From: CBDFGS01 sp965247255
GTDB taxonomy: Bacteria > Chloroflexota > Dehalococcoidia > Lucifugimonadales > CAUZJF01
DNA: 64,000 nt
NCBI GenBank assembly: GCA_965247255.1
Contig: CBDFGS010000011.1
Location: 124,001-188,000, forward strand
Direction: 5' to 3'
In this document: positions 17,301 through 24,267 of the stretch, in pieces
Numbering within the stretch: the first letter of the stretch is position 1
Layout of the letters: each line of letters opens with the position of its first letter
Notes under the pieces: model-generated
What the model saw: only the letters and a program-made list of their open reading frames with translations
What the model was told of the DNA's origin: nothing
Database searches by the model: none
Program-made: the position numbers and the translations under genes

Positions 17301-18176
17301 CTAGGCTACCTCCCCGGCCCGGACGCCTGCCTCGTCCAGACGGCGCTTCGCTTCCGCGTATACCTCGTCGGTTAGCGGGCCCGCATGCACCGCGGCGACG
17401 TTTTCCTTCAGATGCTCGGGGTTTGTGGTGCCAACGATGTTGCTGTTGGTATGCGGATGGCTCAGCGTGAAACGCACCATGAACGCGGTGCGGCTTTCGC
17501 CTTCAGCGCGCAGTTCGTCGAGGCCCGCTTCGTCGAAGCTTTTCCACTGAGCTGGGCTCCCCTTGCCTATTCCCGGCTCTCCAAGTGCCGCCCCGCCGCG
17601 GATCACGATTCCCGCGCCCGCCTCGGCAGCCCTGGTTAGCCAGGCCTCGTGGTCGCGGTTGAGGGCTGAGTACGGGAGCTGGTAGACATCGAAGGCGTCC
17701 CACTCCAGGAACGTGGGCAGGTGAGGCAGGTTGGTCGAGTGGCCTATCCACCGCACCTTGCCCTGCTCGCGCATATCTTGGAGTGCCTCTACCAGACCTC
17801 CGCTTTCGCAGTCCTCCACGCTGGCTCCGTGCAGCTGCATCACGTCGATGTAGTCGCGCTTAAGCCGGCGCAGGCTCTCGTGGAGGTTTTCGAAGACATT
17901 GTCCCTGGTCCAGACGTGTCCGCGCCATGAGCCGCCGCATTTGGTCGCCAGGTAGAACTCGGAGTTGCGGTGCGAGATATACCTGCCGATTAGCTCTTCG
18001 CTGTTGCCATAGTCGTCGGCGGTGTCGATGTAGTTTATGCCTGCGTCGAGCACCGCGTTAAGAATGGCCTCGCGCTGCCGGTTGTTCATGGACTTGCGGT
18101 GCCCGGCGCCATAGCCAAGGCGGGTGACGGTCAGCCCTGTTCGGCCGAGGACGGCGGTGGGGACTGGCTCTTGCAT
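17301..18176 (-). CDS. aldo/keto reductase
   Basis: A 291-residue (beta/alpha)8 NADPH-dependent carbonyl reductase. Visible features are LGRTGLTVTRLGYGAGH, the catalytic Asp/Tyr region INYIDTADDYGNSEELIGRYI, the Lys in FYLATKCGG, and the His in DYIDVMQLHGAS. The cofactor-binding C-terminal part is HTNSNIVGTTNPEHLKENVAA. All four catalytic tetrad residues (Asp, Tyr, Lys, His) are present. ATG at 18176 is preceded by GGGAGGGGACAGAGAGA. The physiological substrate is not evident; the neighbours suggest sugar-derived aldehydes. Confidence 0.9.
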   Translation of the reverse strand: MQEPVPTAVLGRTGLTVTRLGYGAGHRKSMNNRQREAILNAVLDAGINYIDTADDYGNSEELIGRYISHRNSEFYLATKCGGSWRGHVWTRDNVFENLHESLRRLKRDYIDVMQLHGASVEDCESGGLVEALQDMREQGKVRWIGHSTNLPHLPTFLEWDAFDVYQLPYSALNRDHEAWLTRAAEAGAGIVIRGGAALGEPGIGKGSPAQWKSFDEAGLDELRAEGESRTAFMVRFTLSHPHTNSNIVGTTNPEHLKENVAAVHAGPLTDEVYAEAKRRLDEAGVRAGEVA

Positions 18177-18449
18177 TCTCTCTGTCCCCTCCCGTTTCTG
18201 TTGTCGGCGTAATGGTACCCGCAGTGCAACGGGTTAGTCCATTGCAGTCTTGGGCTCACGTAATAAGCATGAGGGCGAAATGCTGGTGATTGCTGATGTC
18301 GGCCCAGGACTCGCCCGCTCTCTCTAGTTCCCTCCCGCAAGAGGAGGGAGAACGGGCGGAAGGAGCCGGCGACCGGGCAGGGTCGCCCCATGACAGGGCG
18401 CGACCGGGAGGAGCAAGGCGAGCGAGGTCTGAGCGGTAAGCCGAGGAGT

Positions 18450-18470
18450 GGGCGGCCGGGCCGCCCCTAC
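18450..18470. repeat. palindromic intergenic repeat ending CCGCCCCTAC
   Basis: GGGCGGCCGGGCCGCCC followed by CTAC, in the 325-base gap between the aldo/keto reductase and ThDP-enzyme genes. A relative with the same CCGCCCCTAC end lies on the other side of the ThDP gene at 20177. The rest of the gap (18177-18501) is GC-rich with no coding signal. Confidence 0.6.
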
Positions 18471-18501
18471 AGAGGGGCCGCTAGGGCGCCCGATTCATGA
18501 T

Positions 18502-20142
18502 TTAGGGGAACTTGGAGAAGTCGTAGCCTTCCTTGCAGATGCAGTCGAGCAGAGCGGGTTGGCCGGTCTTGGTTATCTCTACTGCCTTCTCCAGAGCGGG
18601 CACGAAATCCTCTGGACGCTCGATGCGGCTGCTCCAGGCGCCGAGCGCCTCGGCGACCTTGGCGTAGTCGCCGCCGCTTTTGAGGGAGTCGTACTTCTCA
18701 GATGAGACCGGCTGCGTCTTTCGCTCGATGGCCATGATCTGGTTGTTGAAGACGATAGTGAGGATGCCAATCTTGTTTCTCGCCGCCGTTTCGATGTCCA
18801 TGCCCACCATGCCGATTGCGGCGTCGCCCATGATATTCACGCACAGCTTGCCGGGCTCGGCCAGTTTGGCGCCCATGGTGATGCCCAGGCCGTAGCCTAG
18901 CTGTGTCGACTTCCCCCAGCCCATGTAGGTGCGCGGGGCCACCGTCTCCCAGAAGGGTATGATCTGGTCCCTCGGGCTGCCGGCGTCGTGGGTGACGATC
19001 GTGTTGGCGCGGTCTACGTTGTGCATCAAGTCCCAGATAATGCGGTACTGGTTGATGGGGACCTCGTCGGAGGTGAGCTGCGGCATCCACTCGTCCAGCC
19101 ACCGCGCCTTCTCCGCCTGCACCTCGGGGGCGACGTCGCGCTGCTCCCGGCGGCCAGCGCCGCTCGTCTGCTCCTTGATCTCAGCGATGAGCGCCTGCAG
19201 CACCAGCCTGGAGTCGCCAACCAGGGAGTAGTCGGCGCGGTAGTCCTTGTTGATGTCGCCGGGGTCGTTGGTCGAGTGCACCATCACCTTTCCGTCCTCC
19301 GGCACGGCCAGCGCGTAGCTGGACCGCGTGAGGCTGGCGCCGATGGCGAACACGAGATCAGCCTTGTTGAAGAAGTGCCACACGGCGCCGGTCGTGGCCC
19401 CGGACGCGGCGCCCAGAGACAAGCGGTGGTCTTCCGGAAACCCGCTCTTGCCAGGCATGGTCGTCATCACGGGGGCCTGAAGCAGCTCGGCGAACTCCTG
19501 GAGCTCGTCCCACACCTCGGCGTAGAGACAGCCTTGCCCTGCGTGCACTACCGGGCTATCGGCATCCAGGAGCACACGCGCGACCTGTTCTACCTCGGCA
19601 GGACTGGGTGCGGTGGTGTTGCCTTCGACCGGCGTGTAGTCCAGATCTCCGTCGAACTCCTCGTCCCAGATGTTGCGTGGGACCTCCAGCAGGACAGGCC
19701 CGCCCTTCCCGGTGCGAAGCTGGTAGAACGCTCGCCGCATAAGCAGAGGGATGCGCTCCACGGCGTTCATTTCGGCCTGCCACTTGGTCACGTTGCCAAA
19801 GTTCTCGACCGCCCTGAAGTTCGGGCTGACGAACGCCTTGGTCTGGGGTTCACCACCCGGTATGAGCAGGACAGGGACGTTGTCCGAGAAGGCCTGCGCG
19901 GCGCCCGGGAAGGCGTTCTCGGTGCCCGGACCGTGCTGCATGGCAAAGACGCCCAGACGCTTTCCGTTGGTCGTTCGGCTGAAGCCGTCCGCAATCGCCA
20001 TCCCCACGCGTTCCTGTCTGCACAGGATGGGACGGATGTCGACCTTTGCGCAGGCGTCGATCAGAGGGGTCATCGGGTAAGCGGCGAGAAACTCGGTCCC
20101 CTCCCTCTTCAGAATCTCGGCTATGAGGTCGACGCCTTTCAA
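18502..20142 (-). CDS. thiamine-diphosphate-dependent enzyme, acetolactate synthase-like
   Basis: A 546-residue ThDP enzyme of the acetohydroxyacid synthase/benzoylformate decarboxylase superfamily. The pyrimidine-binding domain contains the catalytic glutamate in ILCRQERVGMAIADGFSR (about residue 44) and AMQHGPGTENAFPG. The middle domain has VHAGQGCLYAEVWDELQEFAE. The pyrophosphate-binding motif is MGDAAIGMVGMDIETA, where the usual GDG is GDA, ending with the NN-type residues in FNNQIM. Biosynthetic AHAS normally has a regulatory ilvH neighbour, which is absent. A catabolic decarboxylase or ligase on a 2-oxo acid is therefore likely, perhaps linked to the RraA-like aldolase upstream on the same strand. 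TTG start, with GGAAGAAA upstream. Confidence 0.85.
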   Translation of the reverse strand: MKGVDLIAEILKREGTEFLAAYPMTPLIDACAKVDIRPILCRQERVGMAIADGFSRTTNGKRLGVFAMQHGPGTENAFPGAAQAFSDNVPVLLIPGGEPQTKAFVSPNFRAVENFGNVTKWQAEMNAVERIPLLMRRAFYQLRTGKGGPVLLEVPRNIWDEEFDGDLDYTPVEGNTTAPSPAEVEQVARVLLDADSPVVHAGQGCLYAEVWDELQEFAELLQAPVMTTMPGKSGFPEDHRLSLGAASGATTGAVWHFFNKADLVFAIGASLTRSSYALAVPEDGKVMVHSTNDPGDINKDYRADYSLVGDSRLVLQALIAEIKEQTSGAGRREQRDVAPEVQAEKARWLDEWMPQLTSDEVPINQYRIIWDLMHNVDRANTIVTHDAGSPRDQIIPFWETVAPRTYMGWGKSTQLGYGLGITMGAKLAEPGKLCVNIMGDAAIGMVGMDIETAARNKIGILTIVFNNQIMAIERKTQPVSSEKYDSLKSGGDYAKVAEALGAWSSRIERPEDFVPALEKAVEITKTGQPALLDCICKEGYDFSKFP

Positions 20143-20176
20143 TTTCTTCCGCCTCCTACGTTTTCTCGAACGCGAA

Positions 20177-20197
20177 GGGCGGGTTTGAAACCCGCCC
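20177..20197. repeat. perfect palindromic repeat GGGCGGGTTT-G-AAACCCGCCC
   Basis: Two 10-base arms around one G, immediately 5' of the ThDP gene and followed by CTACA. It is of the same type as the palindrome at 18450. It is common as an interspersed element in GC-rich environmental genomes (from general knowledge). It has no T-run. Confidence 0.7.
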
Positions 20198-20260
20198 CTA
20201 CATAGGCCACGTGCGCACTGTATGCCTTGCCGTAATCAAGACCCGCCCGAATCCGCGACG

Positions 20261-20977
20261 CTATCGTTGCCTGTTCTGGAACTCCTTCATCTTCTTCATC
20301 GTGAAGCCGGGCTTGCTTACGAAGTCGAACAGCTCTTTCTCACGGTCCCGTATTTCATGCGCCTTTTGAAGGACCACCCCCGGATCTATCCCGGCAGGTA
20401 CTTTGACGCATCCATCCATGTCAGCAATCAGTAGCTCTCCCGGAGTGATGCGTAGCTGTCCGGCGGTGACCGACTCGTTGAAGCGCAAGAGATTGAATAC
20501 GCCGTGACCCGGTACGAGTCCAGACCCCCACATGGGAAGCCCAACAGCCTTGATACCCATCAGGTCGCGCACTGAGCCGTCGACGATGACGCCCGTGACG
20601 CCGAGGGCCTTGTGACGCGCAGCCATGCCGTCTCCGAAGGAGGCGCCTCGCCCAGGTCGGGAGTCGACGTCCTTCATGACGGCGACCATCTGCGTCGGCG
20701 TGTCCTCCATTGCAATATAGTAGTCGTCCCACGGTATCGGCACCGAATCAGGGTCGTTCGTCGTCACCTCGGAGGTGACGGCGTACCCGACGGCGCGACC
20801 TAACTCGGGCAGCAGGGACCTGATCTCGGGCCCGGTGTAGTTTTCCGGCATACCGCCCTGCTCCTCCAACTCCGTGCCGCCCTGAGTAGCGCCCTGGCTC
20901 TCGATGACGGCATTGAACAGGGTAGCGGTATCGAACTCCTTCAAGCCTGCGAGAACTTCGCTCGACGCGTAATCCAA
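20261..20977 (-). CDS. RraA-like aldolase/decarboxylase family protein
   Basis: A 238-residue protein of the RraA / 4-hydroxy-4-methyl-2-oxoglutarate aldolase superfamily. The active-site signature GVTGVIVDGSVRDLMGIKAVGLPMW carries the Asp-Gly-x-x-Arg-Asp residues that bind metal and the oxoacid. An upstream GDGMAARHKALG stretch matches the ring-forming G-x-G region. Members cleave 2-oxo-4-hydroxy acids or decarboxylate oxaloacetate with Mg2+, whereas E. coli RraA is an RNase E inhibitor. The metabolic neighbours and longer N-terminus favour an aldolase. A TTG start at 20977 has AAGGAG seven bases upstream. It is probably co-transcribed with the ThDP enzyme downstream. Confidence 0.88.
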   Translation of the reverse strand: MDYASSEVLAGLKEFDTATLFNAVIESQGATQGGTELEEQGGMPENYTGPEIRSLLPELGRAVGYAVTSEVTTNDPDSVPIPWDDYYIAMEDTPTQMVAVMKDVDSRPGRGASFGDGMAARHKALGVTGVIVDGSVRDLMGIKAVGLPMWGSGLVPGHGVFNLLRFNESVTAGQLRITPGELLIADMDGCVKVPAGIDPGVVLQKAHEIRDREKELFDFVSKPGFTMKKMKEFQNRQR

Positions 20978-21049
20978 GTGATCGCTCCTTTCGTGGCGGC
21001 ATCGCCGAGACCCCCTTGGTCCGAGGTACCAGCGCGCCGATTATAGCTT

Positions 21050-21316
21050 CTAGTCGCCCTGCTGTTTCCTCCGCCCGGCGGCCCACTTCAGTCCCCGCCA
21101 GGCGTCCCATCCTACACCTCCACCGGCCGCGGGCCTCGTGAAGACTCGGGTGACCATCCCCACAATCTCAGCCATGCTCTCCTGAGTCTTTCCAAGAGAC
21201 TTTAGGACCGCAGACGTTTTGCGGTAGAGCACGAATCCCAAGAGGGGTCCTACCACCAGGAGAATCAGAAAGAGGATATCCCTTGCTATGGTTAGGACAG
21301 TCCTAGGGTCGTCCAC
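21050..21316 (-). CDS. small single-pass membrane protein, 88 aa
   Basis: Unrecognised. Residues about 10-31 (ARDILFLILLVVGPLLGFVLYR) form one membrane helix. A short amphipathic stretch (VLKSLGKTQESMAEIVGMVTRVF) and a Gly-rich basic tail ending GRRKQQGD follow. GTG start with AAGGA a few bases upstream. It stands 72 bases upstream of the RraA-like gene on the same strand. The basic C-terminus should face the cytoplasm. Confidence 0.5.
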   Translation of the reverse strand: MDDPRTVLTIARDILFLILLVVGPLLGFVLYRKTSAVLKSLGKTQESMAEIVGMVTRVFTRPAAGGGVGWDAWRGLKWAAGRRKQQGD

Positions 21317-21506
21317 GAGGGTCCTTTACGAGCGCAGTGGCGCTTAGCGCGGTGGCGCTCGGCGTAATATAGCACAGAAGGTCGAGGCCTACGGGATTGC
21401 TTTTGGCGCACGGCGTCAGCGCAAGATTCCGGGGCGGCAACGAGTACGGAGAGCACGTCGCAACGCGCCCTGCAACTATGCGAGGTGCGCTATCACGGAT
21501 GGTGGG

Positions 21507-22061
21507 TCAGGACTGCGCGGCGTGCAGCAACTGCTCTATTTCCGTAGCATAGGAATCGCCGGGCTTCAGGCCGGCCAGCGCGTTCTGCCGCTCGCTGATC
21601 AGCACCTGCGTGATCTGCCTCAGCCGCCGAGCCATGATTATCGAGAGGTCCCGAATGACCTTATACCCAGTATCGTGGTTCTGGTCCAGGACCCTTCGCA
21701 AGAGCTTGGAGTCCATGCGGACCAGCTTGCTCGACTGCCACGCAACCGCGGATAAGGTGTATCGGTGCGGCGCCACCAGCGCTGACCATCCGACTACTTC
21801 ACCCGGCCGGCACATCGCTATGGTCGTCCTTCGAGAGTGCCTGCCGTGAGGTGCGCGCACACCCTTCTGCAAAGCTATCTGCCCTTCCGCGACGAGGTAG
21901 AGATTCGAGGCCTCACGGCCCTCCGCGAAGACCATGCCGTCTTCTACTACGGCGAACCGGAAGCATAGCGGAGTGAAGAGCGAAAGCTCCTCCGGCGTCA
22001 GACCCTCGAACAACTCGTTTTCCGCCAGGGTCCTGGAGTCGTCGGGCGGCTGTCGCTTCAC
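21507..22061 (-). CDS. Crp-like cyclic-nucleotide-binding protein lacking a DNA-binding domain
   Basis: A 184-residue protein with a cyclic-nucleotide-binding beta-roll (about 18-135): LFEGLTPEELSLFTPLC, FAEGREASNLYLVAEGQIAL, and CRPGEVVGWSALVAPHRYTLSAVA. The last segment occupies the phosphate-binding cassette but has GWSALV where cAMP binders have GE(L/I)AL. A long dimerisation-type helix follows (VIRDLSIIMARRLRQITQVLISERQNALAG), and the protein ends with no helix-turn-helix. It is therefore a sensor that must act through protein contact. GTG start 22061 has GGAGGT upstream. UspA is the next gene upstream on the same strand, and a CRP-like palindrome lies at 22971. Confidence 0.85.
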   Translation of the reverse strand: MKRQPPDDSRTLAENELFEGLTPEELSLFTPLCFRFAVVEDGMVFAEGREASNLYLVAEGQIALQKGVRAPHGRHSRRTTIAMCRPGEVVGWSALVAPHRYTLSAVAWQSSKLVRMDSKLLRRVLDQNHDTGYKVIRDLSIIMARRLRQITQVLISERQNALAGLKPGDSYATEIEQLLHAAQS

Positions 22062-22122
22062 TCGGTACCTCCGCTCCCGACCGGTTTGCCTGAGAGCGAG
22101 ATGCGCATCCCAGGTCAGGGAC

Positions 22123-22641
22123 TCAGTTATCCTGGCCCGCTACCGCGGCGCTCAGGACGTCCACAGCGCCATCGTCGAGGTCTTGCGGGCGCACGATCTC
22201 GACCTCGACCGGCGAACGGTGCTTCAAGCGTCCCGCGATGCTGGGCTTGAACAGTTTTGCGAGTCCCTTTCGGTCATATGTGTGCATGAGGACGAGGTCT
22301 ACTGCGTCCTTGTTCAGATAGTGGGATATCCCTTCTAGCACGGAGGGAGCGGCAACAATAACGCTTGTGAACCGTTCGGGGTCGCCGCCCGCACCTTCCA
22401 CCAGACCGCGCAGGTATGTGAGCGGCAACTGTTGAGGAGGCGGAGGGCACCAAGCGCAGGTGACGGGTGGAATGTCGACGAAGATGTCCACCCGGCCCTC
22501 CGCGACCGACGGGATCACGTGCAGCAGGACAACTTCACTGCCTTCATCAAGTGCGCCGAGGAGTCCGTGGAAAAGCCGCTCGGCACCGGGGGACCCGTCG
22601 AGCGGCACCAGTACCTTTTCGTAAGTCACCCGGCCACTCAT
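22123..22641 (-). CDS. universal stress protein (UspA family)
   Basis: A 172-residue single Usp domain. It starts YEKVLVPLDGSPGAERLFHGLLGAL and continues with EVVLLHVIPSVA. A long insertion (VDIFVDIPPVTCAWCPPPPQQLP) stands where typical Usps have a variable loop. It ends VDLVLMHTYDRKGLAKLFKPSIAGRLKHRSPVEVEIVRP. The ATP-binding G-x2-G-x9-G(S/T) motif is degenerate (no clear GxxGxxR), so it may not bind ATP. ATG 22641 was chosen because the homology begins 6 residues later; a GTG at 22704 is possible. The promoter at 22752-22780 precedes it. It may be cotranscribed with the cyclic-nucleotide-binding gene 61 bases downstream. Confidence 0.83.
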   Translation of the reverse strand: MSGRVTYEKVLVPLDGSPGAERLFHGLLGALDEGSEVVLLHVIPSVAEGRVDIFVDIPPVTCAWCPPPPQQLPLTYLRGLVEGAGGDPERFTSVIVAAPSVLEGISHYLNKDAVDLVLMHTYDRKGLAKLFKPSIAGRLKHRSPVEVEIVRPQDLDDGAVDVLSAAVAGQDN

Positions 22642-22751
22642 CGTCGTAATCAGCGGCTTTCCTTGGACGGAGGTCGCGATGCAGGCCCGGGGGTGAGCAA
22701 CCACCGGCCTATCGGCAGTGGTGATCTCGGACCGTTTCCCGATATAGGGTG

Positions 22752-22780
22752 AGAATATCCATACGCATCCGAGATGTCAA
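22752..22780 (-). promoter_or_regulatory. strong sigma70-type promoter for uspA
   Basis: On the minus strand, TTGACA (22775-22780), exactly 17 bases, then TATTCT (22752-22757). The leader to the ATG at 22641 is about 100 bases. Confidence 0.65.
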
Positions 22781-22970
22781 CATCGTTCGAAGTCTCACAA
22801 TTGATGCCGTCTAGCTGTTGCGGCCAACACACCGAACACAGGCGTTTACCACACCCTCTCACCGTCGTTTCGTCGCCCATCGTCCTCTCAGCGCAGAAAC
22901 CGCCAGACTGGTTCCTGCGCGCCGCCACATATCGCAATAGTGTGAGCATTATTTCATGAAATCATATCTT

Positions 22971-22986
22971 TGTGATATCCATCACG
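22971..22986. promoter_or_regulatory. CRP/FNR-like palindrome TGTGA-N6-TCACG
   Basis: TGTGATATCCATCACG is one base from the perfect CRP consensus TGTGA-N6-TCACA. A second weaker half-site pair, TGTGA-N6-TTTCA, is at 22941-22956. Both are in an AT-rich part of the 0.6 kb gap upstream of uspA. The sequence match is seen; binding by any regulator is inferred. The Crp-like protein encoded 0.9 kb away lacks a DNA-binding domain, so another Crp-family protein would be required. Confidence 0.45.
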
Positions 22987-23160
22987 ATCTCGATTCGTCG
23001 GAATCATGCCTACGATTTCCGGCCTTCGTCTCACCTATCGTCTCTGTGTAACTCGTAGGCTCAATCGTAAGCTAGAGGGGCGGATATGTCTTATTTCGTC
23101 ATATAGCGTGCGGCGATATTAGTAATCTCCCGCCAGGTCCTGGATCAGGGCCGGAAAAGC

Positions 23161-23190
23161 TTGACAGCAGTTTCGCGCCCATGATATCGT
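23161..23190 (+). promoter_or_regulatory. promoter reading into candidate structured RNA
   Basis: TTGACA (23161-23166), 18 bases, TATCGT (23185-23190) on the plus strand. No plus-strand gene follows, only the candidate RNA at 23199-23308. Confidence 0.5.
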
Positions 23191-23198
23191 TAACTTTG

Positions 23199-23308
23199 TC
23201 CCAAGGAGTTGAGCCAAATGCTCAAAGCCGGGGAGCCGAAGCCGGGCAACCGGCGGAGGGTCCAGGGCCGAGAGCAGATAGGCAGGATTCCTTGGGGCGC
23301 CTCTTTTT
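23199..23308 (+). ncRNA. candidate structured small RNA of unknown class
   Basis: Directly after a TTGACA promoter, CCCAAGGA (23200-23207) can pair with TCCTTGGG (near 23288-23295) to close a roughly 95-base domain. Inside are a GAGC/GCTC hairpin and GCCGG-GCAA-CCGGC, a 5-bp stem with a GNRA tetraloop. The 3' side of the closing helix is followed by GCGCC and a T5 run (23304-23308), like an intrinsic end. It terminates at the 3' edge of the convergent phosphoribosyltransferase gene. It does not match the SRP, 6S, RNase P, SAM-I, glycine, c-di-GMP or c-di-AMP consensus that I can recall. The rest of the gap 22781-23160 shows no gene. Confidence 0.4.
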
Positions 23309-24182
23309 ACGAGTCCCCGCCCTCCTGCCTCAGCACCCCGATGAAGGGCAGGTTGCGGTACATCTCCTGGTGGTCAAGACCGTAGCCGACAAGGAACTCG
23401 TCCGGCGCATCGAAGCCGACGTACCTGATAGGGACCTCGGCGAGACGCCTCGCCCCTTTGTCTAGCAGCACACCCACCTCCAAAGAGGCCGGGGACTTCG
23501 ACCTAAGGTGTTGCAGCACCAGATTCAGGGTTAATCCGGTGTCTACGATATCTTCAATGAGGATGACGTCCTCCCCGGCGAGGTCCATGTCCAGGTCCTT
23601 CGTGATCCTCACCCCCGATCCGCTTCCAGCCCCGTAGCGCGAGATGGTCATGAAGTCCACCCCGACGGGAAGGGAGATCTCTCTCATTAGATCAGCGACG
23701 AAGCACACCATCCCGCGTTGGACTCCCACGAGGATGGGGCGCCTCCCCTTGTAGTCCTCGGATATCTGGCGCCCCATATGGGCGACCCGCTGTGAGATCT
23801 GACGGGTGGTGAACAGGACCCGGTCGATTCCAGTGACCTCGGCCCCCGCCAGAGGGCCGAATCCGTACTTCGCCAACAGTCGGTGGAAGTCGCGCCTGTA
23901 GAGCAGCTTTATGTTCAGCTCCGGGTAGATCTCACGGAAGCGGCGTATCTTGCGGTTCTTCTCAGTGACGAGGCTCTGCTTCATGGTGGTTAGCTCGACG
24001 TACATGTCGAGGTCCCGCAGGAAGAAGTCCGGTGTAAGCATCTCGACCACTCGGTCGCCGTCCCAGCGGAGGGGGAAAGACTGCGGTTCGTAGCTCCACC
24101 GCAGGCCGTAGAAGTCGAGGATGTTGGCAAACTCGGCCTCGCTGGGGTGGGCGAAGTCAGGAGTATCGCTCGCTGGTCTCAA
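23307..24182 (-). CDS. hypoxanthine-type phosphoribosyltransferase with N-terminal nuclease-like domain
   Basis: A 291-residue two-domain protein. Residues about 118-285 are a type I phosphoribosyltransferase of the hypoxanthine group: ILVGVQRGMVCFVADLMREI, the PRPP-binding loop VILIEDIVDTGLTL (Glu210, Asp211, Asp214), and VRYVGFDAPDEFLVGYGLD-like purine-site residues near the end (IRYVGFDAPDEFLVGYGLD). Hpt normally has about 180 residues. The extra N-terminal ~110 residues (SEAEFANILDFYGLRWSYEP, LTPDFFLRDLDMYVELTTMK) show the E...PD...ExT/K layout of a PD-(D/E)XK endonuclease-like fold. An in-frame stop three codons before the TTG start fixes the N-terminus. IMP/GMP salvage is expected; the role of the extra domain is unknown. 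Confidence 0.85.
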   Translation of the reverse strand: MRPASDTPDFAHPSEAEFANILDFYGLRWSYEPQSFPLRWDGDRVVEMLTPDFFLRDLDMYVELTTMKQSLVTEKNRKIRRFREIYPELNIKLLYRRDFHRLLAKYGFGPLAGAEVTGIDRVLFTTRQISQRVAHMGRQISEDYKGRRPILVGVQRGMVCFVADLMREISLPVGVDFMTISRYGAGSGSGVRITKDLDMDLAGEDVILIEDIVDTGLTLNLVLQHLRSKSPASLEVGVLLDKGARRLAEVPIRYVGFDAPDEFLVGYGLDHQEMYRNLPFIGVLRQEGGDS

Positions 24183-24267
24183 ACCTGGTCACGCCTTTTT
24201 GACCGCGGCGCTCAAGGGTAAAACCCCGCCGCTAGTCACCCTCATGAGAGCGGAGCGCGGACCTCAA

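Noticed and set aside
18988..20205. 405-codon plus-strand frame opposite the ThDP enzyme
   Set aside because: Composition typical of antisense frames; the minus-strand protein has all ThDP motifs.
22774..22959. 61-codon plus-strand frame and overlapping minus-strand frame in the uspA upstream gap
   Set aside because: Cys/Pro/Ser-rich without family resemblance; region carries promoter elements instead.
23199..23308. SRP RNA or SAM-I riboswitch identity for the structured region
   Set aside because: It has GAAGCC-GGGCAACC like part of SAM-I, but the kink-turn and GGAGGGA blocks are in the wrong order, and no SRP GGAAGCAGC apex is present.
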